From Duffyella gerundensis (GTDB taxonomy: Bacteria; Pseudomonadota; Gammaproteobacteria; Enterobacterales; Enterobacteriaceae), in assembly GCF_001517405.1 (NCBI RefSeq), contig NZ_LN907827.1, forward strand, positions 1,804,587 through 1,868,586: a stretch of DNA of 64,000 nt, read 5' to 3'. The notes beneath the pieces were generated by a model, which was given only the letters and a program-made list of their open reading frames with translations, had not been told where the DNA came from and made no database searches. This document shows, in pieces, positions 28,130-39,072 of this stretch (the first letter of the stretch is position 1; every line of letters starts with the position of its first letter). The translations under genes were made by a program, and so were the position numbers.

Positions 28130-28597
28130 TCAACGTGGAGAAACGGTAACTTCGCGTCCGTTTGAGGCTAACAGCACGCGCTGACCTACGCTGTAGCGGC
28201 TGGCTGCCTGCTTCTGAACCACCAGCACGGTATTGCCGTCGTCCTTACGAATTTCCAGCTCAACACCGTCTGCTTTGTTCATTGCACCCTGCACGCCCTG
28301 ACCGGCTACGCCACCCAGAACCGCGCCGCCTGCAGTCGCCAGGCTACGTCCTGCGCCACCACCCACGGTATTGCCCAGGAAACCACCCAGAACCGCACCG
28401 CCAATGGCACCAATCACATTGCTTTCATCGCCACCCTGGATTTTAACCGGACGAACTGACACCAGCGTACCGTAGGTGACATTTTGTACCTGTTTCGCCT
28501 CGTTAGCGCTGTACACATCGCCCGAAAGCGTATCGGTGTTAGAACAGCCTGCCAGAGTAATGCCGGCAAGCGCCACGGCAACTAAACGCTTAATCAT
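28130..28597 (-). CDS. slyB: SlyB, outer-membrane lipoprotein
   Basis: 155 residues with lipobox LAGC (Cys18) and a central glycine-zipper region (about 62-105, repeated GGAVLGG motifs) of the 17-kDa surface antigen/Gly-zipper family. Role: PhoP-regulated outer-membrane lipoprotein; in E. coli it is reported to protect outer-membrane proteins during envelope stress. Divergent from anmK. Confidence 0.94.
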   Translation of the reverse strand: MIKRLVAVALAGITLAGCSNTDTLSGDVYSANEAKQVQNVTYGTLVSVRPVKIQGGDESNVIGAIGGAVLGGFLGNTVGGGAGRSLATAGGAVLGGVAGQGVQGAMNKADGVELEIRKDDGNTVLVVQKQAASRYSVGQRVLLASNGREVTVSPR

Positions 28598-28881
28598 CTG
28601 AAGCTCCTTATTTTACTTAATGCTACGCCGCAATTAAGCCACGGATTCGTTATTACTATGGCACAAGTTTGGCAACTGGCCTGGACAACGCATGAAAAAG
28701 AAACAGGCCGTAGCATAGACCCGCATCCCTTAACAAAAATTCAATCGCCGCAAAGAAAAAAACGTTTCGTCATAAAAAGGGTGATGGATTCCTAAAAACA
28801 GCAATTAATCATAGAATTACCCGGCCTGTTTTGCCAGGCTGGCAGTCAGACTTCTCTTTCCTGCGGGAATAAGGCACACAG

Positions 28882-30009
28882 ATGAAATCAGGACGATATA
28901 TCGGCGTTATGTCCGGCACCAGCCTCGACGGAGTGGATGTGGTACTGGCGGCTATTGATGAACACCTGGTGGCGCAGCAGGCCAGCTACTGCCACCCGAT
29001 GCCGCGCGTGCTGCGCCAGCAGATCCTCGATCTCAGTCAGGGACAAACACTGACGCTGTCACAGCTCGGTCAGCTCGATACCCGGCTGGGGCTACTGTTC
29101 GCCGAGGCGGTGAGCGTGCTGTTGCAGCGTGAAGGGCTGGAAGCGGGCGACGTGACCGCCATCGGTTGTCACGGCCAAACCGTCTGGCACGAGCCGCTAG
29201 GCGATGCACCAAACACTCTGCAAATTGGCGATAATAACCAGATCGTGGCGGCCACCAATATCACCGTGGTGGGCGATTTCCGCCGTCGCGACATGGCGCT
29301 GGGCGGCCAGGGTGCGCCGCTGGTGCCCGCTTTTCATCAGGCACTGCTGATGGATGCTAACGAAAGGCGCATGGTGCTCAATATTGGCGGCATCGCTAAT
29401 CTGTCGCTGCTGATTCCCGGCAAACCGGTGCGCGGCTTCGATACCGGGCCGGGCAATATGCTGCTGGATGCGTGGATTTGGCGTCAGCAGCAGCAGCCGT
29501 TCGATAAAAACGGTGAGTTTGCCGCCGCAGGCCAGCCGGTGATGCCGTTGCTGCAACAGATGCTCAGCGATCCCTGGTTTGCCTTACCGGCGCCGAAAAG
29601 CACCGGTCGGGAATATTTCAATTACGGCTGGATTGAGAAACAGTTGACGGCCTTTCCGGCACTGTCACCTGCGGATGTGCAGGCGACGCTGGTTGAGCTT
29701 ACCGCCTTGACCATCGCGCAGCAGGTGCTGCTGAACGGTGGCTGCGATCGCCTGCTGGTGTGCGGCGGCGGCAGCCGTAATCCGCAGCTGATGATGCGGC
29801 TGGCTGCCCAGCTGCCCGGCATTGAAGTCGCCGGCACCGACAGCGCAGGCATCAGCGGTGATGACATGGAAGCTCTCGCCTTTGCCTGGCTGGCGTTTCG
29901 TACGCTGTCGGGCGAACCGGGCAATCTGCCGTCGGTCACCGGCGCCCGGCACGAAAGCGTGCTCGGCGCTATCTTTCCCGCCAATCCTTTACCGCATTAC
30001 CGGAGATAA
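28882..30009 (+). CDS. anmK: Anhydro-N-acetylmuramic acid kinase
   Basis: 375 residues; the sugar-kinase/hsp70-fold signature [13 protein letters not shown] near the N-terminus, and ATP-site segments NIGGIANLS and [10 protein letters not shown] are present. Role: phosphorylates and opens 1,6-anhydroMurNAc to MurNAc-6-phosphate in cell-wall recycling. mliC follows after 2 bp, as in E. coli. Confidence 0.95.
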   Translation: MKSGRYIGVMSGTSLDGVDVVLAAIDEHLVAQQASYCHPMPRVLRQQILDLSQGQTLTLSQLGQLDTRLGLLFAEAVSVLLQREGLEAGDVTAIGCHGQTVWHEPLGDAPNTLQIGDNNQIVAATNITVVGDFRRRDMALGGQGAPLVPAFHQALLMDANERRMVLNIGGIANLSLLIPGKPVRGFDTGPGNMLLDAWIWRQQQQPFDKNGEFAAAGQPVMPLLQQMLSDPWFALPAPKSTGREYFNYGWIEKQLTAFPALSPADVQATLVELTALTIAQQVLLNGGCDRLLVCGGGSRNPQLMMRLAAQLPGIEVAGTDSAGISGDDMEALAFAWLAFRTLSGEPGNLPSVTGARHESVLGAIFPANPLPHYRR

Positions 30010-30011
30010 GC

Positions 30012-30326
30012 ATGAAGAAGATCCTTCCTTTGGCGTTGCTGCTCAGCGGCTGTAGCCTGATGCCACCTAAGCCCGCACCGGTGCAGACGTTGCACTATAC
30101 CTGCGGCACCATGCCGTTGACCGTGACGCTGGACAACGATAAGCAGCAGGTCAGCTTTATTATGGATGGCAAGCCGTTGACCCTGACGCAAACCATCGCC
30201 GCATCGGGCACGCGCTACAGCGACGATAACTATGTCTTCTGGTCGAAAGGTGACGGTGCCTTTATTGAGCGCAATAAAAAGGTCGTGGTCAATGATTGCC
30301 TGCTGCAGCCACCGCCACAGCGCTAG
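30012..30326 (+). CDS. mliC: MliC, membrane-bound C-type lysozyme inhibitor
   Basis: 104 residues: short lipoprotein signal with LLLSGC (Cys14), then the MliC beta-barrel domain with paired cysteines (HYTCGTM, VVNDCLL) and the conserved ASGTRYSDDNYVFW segment. Role: protects peptidoglycan against C-type lysozyme. Coupled to anmK (2-bp gap). Confidence 0.9.
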   Translation: MKKILPLALLLSGCSLMPPKPAPVQTLHYTCGTMPLTVTLDNDKQQVSFIMDGKPLTLTQTIAASGTRYSDDNYVFWSKGDGAFIERNKKVVVNDCLLQPPPQR

Positions 30327-30392
30327 CGCATTGCAGGAATGTGCGCCGCGGCGCACAATGAAAATTCCTTCTGGTTTTCGGTGAAAATGATA

Positions 30393-31046
30393 ATGGAAAC
30401 GAATGCCTTACAGCAGATTGCCCATCTGCGCCGTGAATACACCCGCGGCGGATTGCGTCGCAACGATTTGCCAGCCGATCCGCTGGCGCTGTTTGAACAC
30501 TGGCTGCGTCAGGCCTGTGATGCGCAGCTGCCCGATCCCACCGCCATGAGCGTGGCGACGGTGGATGCGCAGGGCCAGCCTTATCAGCGCATCGTGCTGC
30601 TAAAACACTATGATGCGCAGGGCATGATTTTTTACACCAACCTGGGTAGCCGGAAGGCGCAGCAGCTGCAGCACAATCCACGCATCAGCCTGCTGTTTCC
30701 GTGGCACATGCTTGAGCGTCAGGTCATGGTTACCGGCGAGGTTGAGCAGCTGTCGGTGCTGGAGGTGATGAAGTACTTCCACAGCCGTCCGCGCGACAGT
30801 CAGATCGGCGCCTGGGTATCGAAGCAGTCGAGCCGTATTTCTGCGCGCGGCGTGCTGGAGAGCAAGTTTCTCGAGCTGAAGCAGAAGTTCCAGCAGGGCG
30901 AGATTCCGCTGCCCAGCTTCTGGGGCGGTTACCGGGTTAAATTCAACAGCATGGAGTTCTGGCAGGGCGGCGAGCATCGTCTGCATGACCGTTTCTTCTA
31001 CCAGCGCGAGGGCGATGGCTGGAAAATCGACCGCCTGGCACCCTGA
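30393..31046 (+). CDS. pdxH: Pyridoxine/pyridoxamine 5'-phosphate oxidase
   Basis: 217 residues from [14 protein letters not shown], aligning with E. coli PdxH; ATG at 30387 two codons upstream is a possible alternative and the ribosome site is weak. FMN-binding split-barrel with [19 protein letters not shown] and the C-terminal GEHRLHDRF...RLAP. Role: oxidises PNP and PMP to pyridoxal 5'-phosphate. Same strand as mliC and tyrS. Confidence 0.95.
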   Translation: METNALQQIAHLRREYTRGGLRRNDLPADPLALFEHWLRQACDAQLPDPTAMSVATVDAQGQPYQRIVLLKHYDAQGMIFYTNLGSRKAQQLQHNPRISLLFPWHMLERQVMVTGEVEQLSVLEVMKYFHSRPRDSQIGAWVSKQSSRISARGVLESKFLELKQKFQQGEIPLPSFWGGYRVKFNSMEFWQGGEHRLHDRFFYQREGDGWKIDRLAP

Positions 31047-31067
31047 TCCCCCCTTTTTTAGCGGTTA

Positions 31068-31096
31068 AGCGCTGGAAGAGTTGTCGCCAGCGCTTT
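31068..31096 (+). terminator. Hairpin between pdxH and tyrS
   Basis: AGCGCTGG and CCAGCGCT arms around an 11-nt loop, followed by TTATGCTATA, which is at the same time a plausible -10 region for tyrS. Confidence 0.5.
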
Positions 31097-31180
31097 ATGC
31101 TATACGCCGTATTTTTTCTCCGCGACTAAGCGGAAAGCCGTGTACCGGTCCAGGTGCAGTCGTTTCAAATGGAGTCTTTA

Positions 31181-32455
31181 ATGACCAGCAGTAACCTGAT
31201 TACACAATTGCAGGAGCGTGGGCTGATCGCCCAGGTAACGGATGAGGCAGCGTTAGCAGAGCGACTGGCGCAAGGGCCAATTGCACTCTATTGCGGCTTC
31301 GATCCGACCGCCGACAGCTTGCATTTGGGCCATCTGGTTCCCTTGCTCTGCCTGAAACGCTTCCAGGACGCCGGTCACAAGCCGGTGGCGCTGGTAGGCG
31401 GCGCAACCGGATTGATTGGCGATCCGAGCTTCAAGGCCGCAGAGCGCAAGCTCAACACCGCTGATACGGTTAATGAGTGGGTCGAGAAGATCCGTCAGCA
31501 GGTTGCGCCTTTCCTAAGCTTTGACTGCGGCAGCAACAGCGCCATCGCCGCCAATAACTATGACTGGTTCGGCAGCATGAACGTGCTGACCTTTCTGCGC
31601 GACATCGGTAAACATTTCTCGGTTAACCAGATGATCAACAAAGAGGCGGTGAAACAGCGCCTGAACCGCGACGATCAGGGCATCTCCTTTACCGAGTTCT
31701 CCTACAACCTGCTGCAGGGCTACGATTTTGCCTGCCTGAATGAGCAGCATAACGTGGTGCTGCAAATTGGCGGCTCCGATCAGTGGGGCAACATCACCTC
31801 CGGGATCGATCTGACCCGTCGTCTGCACCAGAATCAGGTGTTTGGCCTGACGGTGCCGTTGATCACCAAATCAGACGGCACCAAGTTCGGTAAAACCGAA
31901 GGCGGCGCCATCTGGCTCGACGCCAAAAAAACCAGCCCGTACAAGTTCTACCAGTTCTGGATCAATACTGCTGACGCCGACGTTTATCGCTTCCTGAAGT
32001 TCTTCACCTTTCTCTCACTGGAAGAGATTACTGCACTGGAAGAAGAGGATAAAAACAGCGGTAAAGCGCCGCGCGCGCAGTATGTGCTGGCTGAACAGGT
32101 CACGCGGCTGGTGCATGGCGATGCGGGCCTGCAGGCGGCACAGCGCATCACCGCCAGCCTGTTCTCTGGCGCGCTGAGCGACATGACCGAAGCGGACTTT
32201 GAACAGCTGGCGCAGGATGGCATGCCCACTATCATGCTAACCGATGAAGACGATCTGCAACAGGCGCTGGTCAAAGCGGAGCTGGTACCGTCACGCGGCC
32301 AGGCGCGCACCATGATCGGTTCCAATGCGGTGAATCTCAACGGCGAAAAGCAGGGTGATGCCGAATATCGCTTCACCGAGGCGGATAAACTGTTTGGTCG
32401 CTTTACGCTGCTGCGCCGCGGCAAAAAACATTATTGCCTGGCGTGCTGGAAATAA
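31181..32455 (+). CDS. tyrS: Tyrosyl-tRNA synthetase
   Basis: 424 residues from [14 protein letters not shown], the E. coli length; Met codons at 31154 and 31169 are upstream in the leader. Class I signatures HLGH (HIGH-type) and KFGKT (KMSKS-type) and a C-terminal S4-like RNA-binding domain ([14 protein letters not shown]). Role: charges tRNA-Tyr. Lies upstream of pdxY, as in E. coli. Confidence 0.97.
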   Translation: MTSSNLITQLQERGLIAQVTDEAALAERLAQGPIALYCGFDPTADSLHLGHLVPLLCLKRFQDAGHKPVALVGGATGLIGDPSFKAAERKLNTADTVNEWVEKIRQQVAPFLSFDCGSNSAIAANNYDWFGSMNVLTFLRDIGKHFSVNQMINKEAVKQRLNRDDQGISFTEFSYNLLQGYDFACLNEQHNVVLQIGGSDQWGNITSGIDLTRRLHQNQVFGLTVPLITKSDGTKFGKTEGGAIWLDAKKTSPYKFYQFWINTADADVYRFLKFFTFLSLEEITALEEEDKNSGKAPRAQYVLAEQVTRLVHGDAGLQAAQRITASLFSGALSDMTEADFEQLAQDGMPTIMLTDEDDLQQALVKAELVPSRGQARTMIGSNAVNLNGEKQGDAEYRFTEADKLFGRFTLLRRGKKHYCLACWK

Positions 32456-32462
32456 ACTTCTT

Positions 32463-32487
32463 CAGGGCCGGTTTCCGGCCCTTTTTA
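32463..32487 (+). terminator. Terminator between tyrS and pdxY
   Basis: AGGGCCGG, loop TTT, CCGGCCCT, then TTTTA. Confidence 0.78.
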
Positions 32488-32507
32488 TGGCAAGAGCAGG
32501 TTGAGCA

Positions 32508-33368
32508 ATGAAAAATATCCTCGCAATTCAGTCGCACGTGGTGTTCGGCCACGCCGGTAACAGCGCCGCCGAATTTCCGATGCGCCGCATGGGTGCAAAC
32601 GTGTGGCCGCTGAATACGGTGCAGTTTTCCAACCATACGCAATATGGTCACTGGACCGGCACCGTAATGCCCGCGACCCATCTCAGCGATATCGTTAAAG
32701 GCATTGCGGATATCGATCGCCTGAAAACCTGTGATGCGGTGTTGAGTGGCTATCTGGGATCGGCTGAGCAGGGCGAGCAGATCCTCGCCATCGTGCGCGA
32801 CGTAAAAGCGGCGAATCCCAACGCCTGGTATTTTTGCGATCCGGTGATGGGTCATCCTGAGAAAGGCTGCATCGTGGCGCCAGGCGTGGCGGAGTTTCAT
32901 TGCAAACTGGCGCTGCCGGCCAGCGATATCATCGCGCCAAACCTGCTGGAGCTGGAGATGCTCAGCGGCAAAACGGTGAAAGATATCGACGAAGCGGTAG
33001 CCGCATCGCGCGAACTGATCGCTCTGGGCCCGCGCATTGTGCTGGTCAAACATCTGGCACGTGCCGGACGTCGCAGCGATCGTTTTGAAATGCTGCTGGT
33101 TACCGCCGATGAAGCCTGGCACATCAGCCGCCCGCTGATCGACTTCGGCGTACGTCAGCCGGTGGGGGTCGGCGATCTCACCAGTGGCCTGCTGTTGGTG
33201 AACCTGCTGCACGGCAAATCGCTACAGGACGCGCTGGAGCACATCACCGCCGCGGTCTATGAAGTAATGCTGAAAACCCACGCGATGGGCGAATATGAAC
33301 TGCAGCTGGTGGCGGCACAGGATGCCATCGCCCAGCCGCAGCAACATTTCGCCGCCGAAAAGCTCTGA
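32508..33368 (+). CDS. pdxY: Pyridoxal kinase PdxY
   Basis: 286 residues, PfkB/ribokinase-like vitamin B6 kinase. Starts [18 protein letters not shown]; contains the substrate segment and the ATP/anion-hole motif GVGDLTSG near residue 220. Role: phosphorylates pyridoxal in the PLP salvage pathway, which fits the nearby pdxH. It converges with gst with a single base between the two stop codons. Confidence 0.95.
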   Translation: MKNILAIQSHVVFGHAGNSAAEFPMRRMGANVWPLNTVQFSNHTQYGHWTGTVMPATHLSDIVKGIADIDRLKTCDAVLSGYLGSAEQGEQILAIVRDVKAANPNAWYFCDPVMGHPEKGCIVAPGVAEFHCKLALPASDIIAPNLLELEMLSGKTVKDIDEAVAASRELIALGPRIVLVKHLARAGRRSDRFEMLLVTADEAWHISRPLIDFGVRQPVGVGDLTSGLLLVNLLHGKSLQDALEHITAAVYEVMLKTHAMGEYELQLVAAQDAIAQPQQHFAAEKL

Positions 33369-33369
33369 T

Positions 33370-34005
33370 TTACTGCGGGCGGCGTTCGTCGCCCGTCAAT
33401 GGTTCAATTCCCTCAGCCTGTAACACCGCCTGCACCGTTGGGCGTGCCTCTACGCGTGCTGCCCATGCCTGCAGGGCGTCGGTCTCCTCACGGGCAATTT
33501 TCAGGGCGGTGGCCCAGCGCCAGATGGGATAGAGATAGCAGTCAGCCAGCGTAAAACGGCTGCCCTGCAGCCAGGGCTTATCGCCAAGCTGGTTGCTGAT
33601 ATCAATAAAGCGCTGGTTTAGCTGTAGCTTCAACAGCGATTTATAGGCGTCAGCCGCCTCTTTGCGAAACAGCGGGGCAAAACGCTTGTGGATTTCGCTG
33701 CTCAGATAGCTGAGCCACTCCAGCGTCTGGTAACGGGTCAGGCTACCCGCTTCCGCCAGCAGCTGACGGTCGGGCTTCAGATCGGCCAGATACTGCGTAA
33801 TTGCCGCCACTTCGGTAAGCAGCGTGCCGTCGTCAAACATCAGCGCCGGCACCTGGCCGCGTGGGTTGATCTCCAGCCAGGGTTCGCCGCGTTCGGTTAC
33901 GCCCGCCGCGGTATCAACCCGTACCAGGGTAAAATCAAAATCGCATTCACGCATCACGATGTGCGGCGCCACAGAACAGGCACCGGGCTTGTAGAACAGC
34001 TTCAT
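33370..34005 (-). CDS. gstA: Glutathione S-transferase
   Basis: 211 residues from MKLFYKPGACSVAPHI, where Cys10 is the beta-class GST active-site cysteine. N-terminal thioredoxin-like domain about 1-80 (GQVPAL, DDGTLLTE), helical C-terminal domain after it. About ten residues longer than E. coli GstA because of an extended C-terminus. Role: conjugates or reduces with glutathione. An in-frame upstream Met (34056) is rejected by alignment. Confidence 0.92.
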   Translation of the reverse strand: MKLFYKPGACSVAPHIVMRECDFDFTLVRVDTAAGVTERGEPWLEINPRGQVPALMFDDGTLLTEVAAITQYLADLKPDRQLLAEAGSLTRYQTLEWLSYLSSEIHKRFAPLFRKEAADAYKSLLKLQLNQRFIDISNQLGDKPWLQGSRFTLADCYLYPIWRWATALKIAREETDALQAWAARVEARPTVQAVLQAEGIEPLTGDERRPQ

Positions 34006-34124
34006 TTTACACTCCTTGCAGCATGGGTCGGGCGACCACCAGCGGCATCCCGACATCGACTATGGCAAAAAGTGTAGTTGCGGTTGGTTGTTCTGACCGC
34101 AATAAATGCGCGAAGGCAGCGGGC

Positions 34125-34154
34125 AAAAAAAATGCCAGTCATCAGACTGGCATT
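34125..34154 (-). terminator. Terminator of dtpA
   Basis: AATGCCAGTC, loop ATCA, GACTGGCATT with a T8 run on the minus strand, 23 bp after the dtpA stop. Confidence 0.88.
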
Positions 34155-34176
34155 CATGGCGCGCAACAAAGGGCGA

Positions 34177-35667
34177 TTATTTGGTCGCGGTCTGCGGCGC
34201 ATCCTCGCGGGTCATACGGTTCAACAGCGGCGCGGTCAACAGCATCAGCGCGGCCATCACGCCGGTTACGATACCGATCTGCTGGAATACTTCGCTGTAA
34301 ACCTGCAGCGACTGCACCGGATCGTTAACGTTTTCCGGTACCGCCATCAGGTTCGCCACTTTACCGGCAATCATCGCTGCGCCAGCGGTGGTCAGGAACC
34401 ATGAGCCCATAATAAAGCCCATCAGGCGCTGCGGCACCAGCTGCGCCACCATTGCCAGGCCAAGGCCGGAGATCATCAGCTCGCCGATACTCTGCAGGCC
34501 GTAGCTCAGCACCAGCCAGCCAGAGGAGACGATGCCCATGGCGTTGGCCGTTTTGGCACCCAGCGGTAGCACCAGAAAGGCGGCGGAGCAGAGCAGCATA
34601 CCGATAGCAAACTTGTGCGGCATCGGCAGACGATCGCCCAGCTTGTTATAGACCGCCGCCAGCAGCGGGCTGGCAACCATAATCCAGAACGGGTTGAGCG
34701 CCTGAAACTGCTCCGGTACAAAGGTAATGCCGAGAATGCTGTGCTCAACGTTACGAATCGCAAAAAAGTTCAGCGACGTCGGCATCTGCATATAGAGCAC
34801 GAAGAACACGATCGCTTCCAGCATCAGCAGGAAGGCCACAATCATTTTGCGACGCGCCGCGCCCTGCAGACCGAACGCTTCTTTGGCGAACACCAGCACG
34901 ATGCCGATAGCGATCACCGCCAGCGTCAGGCGGGCAATATCCTGATGGTGCAGCAGCCAGGTAGCAATCACCACCAGCGCCACGATACCGACCAGCGTAA
35001 TCAGCAGTTTTTTCACGTTAAGCGGCTTAAAGTCGGGCTTTGAACCGTGATTTTTAACCACTTTGCGGCACAGCAAAAAGTTGATCAGGGTGATCACCAG
35101 GCCGACGACCGACAGCGAAAACGCCACGCTCCAGCCGTAACGGTCAGCCAGCCAGGGCGTCAGCATCATCGAAAACAACGAACCGATGTTGATCGACATG
35201 TAAAACATGGTGAAGGCGCCATCAATGCGCGGGTCATCTTTTTCATAGCAGGTCGACAACAGTGAAGAGGGGTTAGCTTTGAACAAGCCGCTGCCCACCG
35301 CGATGGTTGCCATACCGAAGTAGACCATATTGGTGTCATGGCCAGACCAGGCGATCAGCGAGTAGCCTAGCGCCAGTACAATAATGCCCATCACCATAAC
35401 GCGCTTGGTGCCGAGCACCTTATCGCCCAGCCAGCCGCCAATCGCAACCATGCCGTAAACCATGGCGCTGAACGACGAGAACAGCGTAATGGAGTCGCCT
35501 TCGGACATGCCCAGCTGTTTCACCAGATAGACGGCCATAATGGCCTGCAGGCCATAATAGCCAAAACGTTCCCAGAGCTCGATCGTAAAGATCAGATAAA
35601 ACGCTTTTGGCTGTTTGAACGCATTGAGGCTTACCGCCTCTTGATCGTGTTTGTTTGCAGTGGACAC
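34177..35667 (-). CDS. dtpA: DtpA, proton-dependent di/tripeptide permease
   Basis: 496 residues, POT/PTR family with about fourteen membrane segments. The ExxER proton-coupling motif [11 protein letters not shown] is at about residues 30-40. Role: H+-driven import of di- and tripeptides (E. coli TppB/DtpA). The 388-bp region upstream has no convincing gene. Confidence 0.95.
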   Translation of the reverse strand: MSTANKHDQEAVSLNAFKQPKAFYLIFTIELWERFGYYGLQAIMAVYLVKQLGMSEGDSITLFSSFSAMVYGMVAIGGWLGDKVLGTKRVMVMGIIVLALGYSLIAWSGHDTNMVYFGMATIAVGSGLFKANPSSLLSTCYEKDDPRIDGAFTMFYMSINIGSLFSMMLTPWLADRYGWSVAFSLSVVGLVITLINFLLCRKVVKNHGSKPDFKPLNVKKLLITLVGIVALVVIATWLLHHQDIARLTLAVIAIGIVLVFAKEAFGLQGAARRKMIVAFLLMLEAIVFFVLYMQMPTSLNFFAIRNVEHSILGITFVPEQFQALNPFWIMVASPLLAAVYNKLGDRLPMPHKFAIGMLLCSAAFLVLPLGAKTANAMGIVSSGWLVLSYGLQSIGELMISGLGLAMVAQLVPQRLMGFIMGSWFLTTAGAAMIAGKVANLMAVPENVNDPVQSLQVYSEVFQQIGIVTGVMAALMLLTAPLLNRMTREDAPQTATK

Positions 35668-36055
35668 ATCTACCTCTTTTGCTGATCCCGCCTGGAAGCA
35701 GGAAATAAGCCAGCGTCATGATGAACCGTCATGCGCTGCATTATTATTGGAAAAACGGCGGTTAATTTCGCTTATTGCGCCGCATCGCGCAAGTTTTTTC
35801 CCGAACCTGTTATTTGTCTCATTCACAGCGTTAACGTTTTGTGTTGTCGATATTGCACGGTGTTAAATGCTGCAGCACGTATCATTGGTGGTTTTTTAAG
35901 CTTGTGTTAGCGCGGCAATCGGTTGCGCTGCGGGAACGGGCTGAAAAAATCGCCAATCTGCGCGCCGTCGGGCTTTTATCCATGTCTTTCATCAATCAGC
36001 GACACAAAAAAACGCACCTTTAGCGGGTGCGTTTTTTTGTCTCATCGGCAGGGGG
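35668..36055. other. Intergenic region dtpA-nth
   Basis: 388 bp holding the dtpA promoter and leader (AT-rich around 35800-35880) and, at the right end, the nth terminator. Short open frames on the plus strand here have no ribosome site or family features. Confidence 0.5.
36006..36038 (-). terminator. Terminator of the rsx-nth transcript
   Basis: AAAAAAACGCACC, loop TTTAGC-like, GGGTGCGTTTTTTT, 18 bp after the nth stop on the minus strand. Confidence 0.88.
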
Positions 36056-36691
36056 TTAAATCTCGGTTTTATCAGCGTATTCGCACAGATCTTCGATAAT
36101 GCAGGCGCCACAACGCGGTTTTCGTGCCACACAGGTATAGCGGCCGTGCAAAATAAACCAGTGATGGCAATCGACTTTAAAAGCGGCTGGCACCACTTTC
36201 AGCAGCTTCTCTTCCACCAGATCGACGTTTTTACCCGGGGCAAAACGGGTACGATTGCAGACGCGAAAAATATGCGTATCCACGGCGATGGTTGGCCAGC
36301 CAAATGCGGTATTCAGCACGACATTGGCGGTTTTACGCCCAACGCCAGGCAACGCCTCCAGCGCGGCGCGATCTTCCGGCACTACGCTGTTGTGGCGTTC
36401 AATCAGCAGGCGGCAGGTCTTGATTACGTTTTCCGCTTTGCTGTTAAACAGGCCAATGGTTTTGATATAGCTTTTCACGCCGTCCACGCCCAGCGCCAGC
36501 ATCGCTTCCGGCGTATTCGCCACCGGGTAGAGCTTCGCCGTCGCCTTATTGACGCTGACGTCGGTGGCCTGCGCTGACAGCAGTACTGCAATCAGGAGTT
36601 CAAAAGGCGAGTTGAACACCAGTTCGGTGGTGGGATGCGGATTGTTGTCCCGCAGCCGGGTCAGAATTTCAATACGTTTTTCTTTGTTCAC
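36056..36691 (-). CDS. nth: Endonuclease III
   Basis: 211 residues. Helix-hairpin-helix [11 protein letters not shown] with catalytic Lys120, catalytic Asp138 (IAVDTHIFR), and the C-terminal [4Fe-4S] ligands Cys187, Cys194, Cys197 and Cys203. Role: DNA glycosylase and AP lyase removing oxidised pyrimidines. Last gene of the rsxABCDGE-nth operon; its start overlaps the rsxE stop by 4 bp. Confidence 0.97.
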   Translation of the reverse strand: MNKEKRIEILTRLRDNNPHPTTELVFNSPFELLIAVLLSAQATDVSVNKATAKLYPVANTPEAMLALGVDGVKSYIKTIGLFNSKAENVIKTCRLLIERHNSVVPEDRAALEALPGVGRKTANVVLNTAFGWPTIAVDTHIFRVCNRTRFAPGKNVDLVEEKLLKVVPAAFKVDCHHWFILHGRYTCVARKPRCGACIIEDLCEYADKTEI

Positions 36692-37386
36692 ACCGCTTTA
36701 CCTGGCTCACCCAGCGATAACGCCTGCTGTTCCGCGGCCCGCAGTGCACGCGCTTTCATTTTCTGATCAATGAGGTATTTTGCCGCCAGCATCATGCCGA
36801 GACCGATAAACGCGCCCGGCGGCAGCATCGCCAGCAGCATTGGGGAATCAAAATGGACCACTTCGATGCGCAACGCTTTTGCCCACGGGCCGAGCAGCAG
36901 ATCGGCGCCGTTGAACAGCGTGCCATTACCGATAATTTCGCGCAGCGAACCGAGCACGGTCATGGCGCAGGTCGCACCCATGCCGATAGCAAACCCATCC
37001 AGCGCCGCCAGCGGTACACTGGTTTTTGACGCCACCGCTTCCGCGCGGCCCACTACGATGCAGTTGGTAACGATCAGCGGAATAAAGATGCCCAGCGACT
37101 GATAAAGGCCATAAGCGTAAGCGTTAATCAGCATCTGCACGCAGCTCACCACCGAAGCAATGATCATCACATAGATCGGAATACGAATTTCAGACGGCAC
37201 CCAGCGGCGAGTCAGGGAGATACCGCTGTTGGTGCAGACCAGCACCAGCGTGGTCGCCAGGCCAAGGCCCAGCGCGTTGGTGGCAGTTGAGGTGACGGCC
37301 AGCAGCGGACAAAGGCCCAGCAGCTGCACCAGCGCCGAGTTGTTTTTCCACAATCCGCCGACCAGCAGATTTTTAGCTTCACTCAT
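36688..37386 (-). CDS. rsxE: RsxE, membrane subunit of the Rsx/Rnf complex
   Basis: 232 residues from [16 protein letters not shown] (E. coli 231), about six membrane helices; homologous to RsxA with conserved [10 protein letters not shown] and [11 protein letters not shown] segments. Role: part of the ion-translocating ferredoxin:NAD+ oxidoreductase-type complex which, in E. coli, reduces the SoxR [2Fe-2S] sensor. Overlaps rsxG by 8 bp and nth by 4 bp. Confidence 0.95.
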   Translation of the reverse strand: MSEAKNLLVGGLWKNNSALVQLLGLCPLLAVTSTATNALGLGLATTLVLVCTNSGISLTRRWVPSEIRIPIYVMIIASVVSCVQMLINAYAYGLYQSLGIFIPLIVTNCIVVGRAEAVASKTSVPLAALDGFAIGMGATCAMTVLGSLREIIGNGTLFNGADLLLGPWAKALRIEVVHFDSPMLLAMLPPGAFIGLGMMLAAKYLIDQKMKARALRAAEQQALSLGEPGKAV

Positions 37387-38017
37387 TGGACTCTCCACAT
37401 TCGGGTAACGACGCCAGACGCGGCGGCAGTGAGGCGATAAACAGCGTAGTACGTTTTGTGGCATTCACCACCGCTCGCGGGGTAATGGTAGCGCCGGTGA
37501 ACTGATCAAAATCACCGCCATCTTTTTTCACGGCAAAATGGCCATCGGCCGCGCCGTGCACCACTTTACCGGCAAAGCTGTTGATCCAGTCAGAGATACG
37601 CAAATCGATTTTGTCACCGAGGCCCGGCGTTTCATGGTGTTCAACCACGCGTACGCCCAGCACCGTGCCGCTGAAATCCGCGCCGACAATCATCTGAATG
37701 TTGCCAGAATAGCCATCCGGTGCGGTGGTCTCAAGCGCCACGGCAACCGGCTTGTCATCCTTACGTGCCAGATAGAGCTGATGAGGCGCATTGTTGCCCA
37801 GAGCGGGGTCGGTGACAACGTAACATTCCTGCTGAATATTGTTGTTATAGAGCGTTGGCGGCACTACCTGATCGAGCAAAATTTTCTGCTGCACCGCGGT
37901 TTGATGTGCGATCACCGGTTTAGTCACGTAATTCACTACCGCGGTCAGGCCGGTGGTAACTGCGGCAAACACCGCCAGCGTCACACCGTTTTTACGTATG
38001 GAATCCAGCATGCTCAC
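37379..38017 (-). CDS. rsxG: RsxG, FMN-bearing subunit of the Rsx/Rnf complex
   Basis: 212 residues: one N-terminal membrane anchor (about 11-30), then a periplasmic domain with the flavinylation motif [11 protein letters not shown], where Thr177 is the expected covalent FMN site. Role: electron carrier within the complex. Overlaps rsxD by 4 bp and rsxE by 8 bp. Confidence 0.95.
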   Translation of the reverse strand: MSMLDSIRKNGVTLAVFAAVTTGLTAVVNYVTKPVIAHQTAVQQKILLDQVVPPTLYNNNIQQECYVVTDPALGNNAPHQLYLARKDDKPVAVALETTAPDGYSGNIQMIVGADFSGTVLGVRVVEHHETPGLGDKIDLRISDWINSFAGKVVHGAADGHFAVKKDGGDFDQFTGATITPRAVVNATKRTTLFIASLPPRLASLPECGESNE

Positions 38018-39072
38018 TCCTTGCGATGCCCGTAAACGCGCGGCTGGGTATAGTAATCAATCAGCGGCACGCAGATATTGGCCAGCAACACCGCAAACGC
38101 CACGCCATCTGGGTAGCCGCCGTAACTGCGGATCAACCACACCAGTAGCCCAATCAGCGCGCCATACAGCAAACGGCCTTTATTGGTGGTGGACGCGGTC
38201 ACCGGATCGGTGGCGATGAAAAAGGCCCCCAGCATGGTGGCACCGGAAAACAGGTGGATCAGCGGCGAAACCAGCGAGCCCGGCGCAATCAACCAGCCAA
38301 GGGTGGCGCAGACCGTCAGCGATGCCAGCATGCTTAGCGGGATGTGCCAGCGGATGGTGTTGTTAGCCAGCAGGAACAGACCGCCCAGCAGAAAACCGAT
38401 ATTGATCCACTGCCAGCCCAGCCCGGCAATGACGCCGTGAAAAATCGGCAATGCCAGCAGCTGATCGGCGCTGTGACCGGCGCGCAGGCCAGTTTTAAAG
38501 CTGTCCAGCGGCGTCGCCTGACTGACGCCATCAACGCCCATCTGCAACTGCTGCATGGTTTCGCCCGCCAGCGTGTGATGGGTGAAAATCATGCTCAGGG
38601 AGTCCAGCAGTCCGGGCTTAATCACCTGCAAGGATTCTGGCGGCAGCCAGCTGGTCATCTGCACCGGGAAGGAGATCAGCAGCACCACGTAGCCAATCAT
38701 CGCCGGGTTAAACGGGTTTTGCCCCAGCCCGCCATACAGCTGTTTGGCGATCACGATGGCGAACACGGTGCCAATGACAATCAGCCACCACGGCGCCAGC
38801 GGCGGCAGGCTGACGCCAAGCAGCAGGGCGGTAAGCAGCGCTGAATTATCGGCCAGATTCAGCGCGATGGGCTTCTTGCGCAGTTTCAGGATCGCCGCTT
38901 CGGTACTCCAGGCGGTAATGGCCGCCAGCAGCACCTGTAGCAGGTTACCAGGACCGAAAAAATAATACTGGGCGGCCATGCCCGGAATGGCGGCCAGCAG
39001 TACCAGCATCATGATTGAGCTGGTGCTGCGGCGATTGTGCGTATAAGGAGAGCTTGCTATGCGGAACGCCAT
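38014..39072 (-). CDS. rsxD: RsxD, FMN-bearing membrane subunit of the Rsx/Rnf complex
   Basis: 352 residues with about ten membrane segments; Thr187 (SQATPLDS) is the expected covalent FMN attachment site as in E. coli. Role: membrane core of the electron-transport and ion-translocation path. The start directly follows the rsxC stop with no gap. Confidence 0.95.
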   Translation of the reverse strand: MAFRIASSPYTHNRRSTSSIMMLVLLAAIPGMAAQYYFFGPGNLLQVLLAAITAWSTEAAILKLRKKPIALNLADNSALLTALLLGVSLPPLAPWWLIVIGTVFAIVIAKQLYGGLGQNPFNPAMIGYVVLLISFPVQMTSWLPPESLQVIKPGLLDSLSMIFTHHTLAGETMQQLQMGVDGVSQATPLDSFKTGLRAGHSADQLLALPIFHGVIAGLGWQWINIGFLLGGLFLLANNTIRWHIPLSMLASLTVCATLGWLIAPGSLVSPLIHLFSGATMLGAFFIATDPVTASTTNKGRLLYGALIGLLVWLIRSYGGYPDGVAFAVLLANICVPLIDYYTQPRVYGHRKE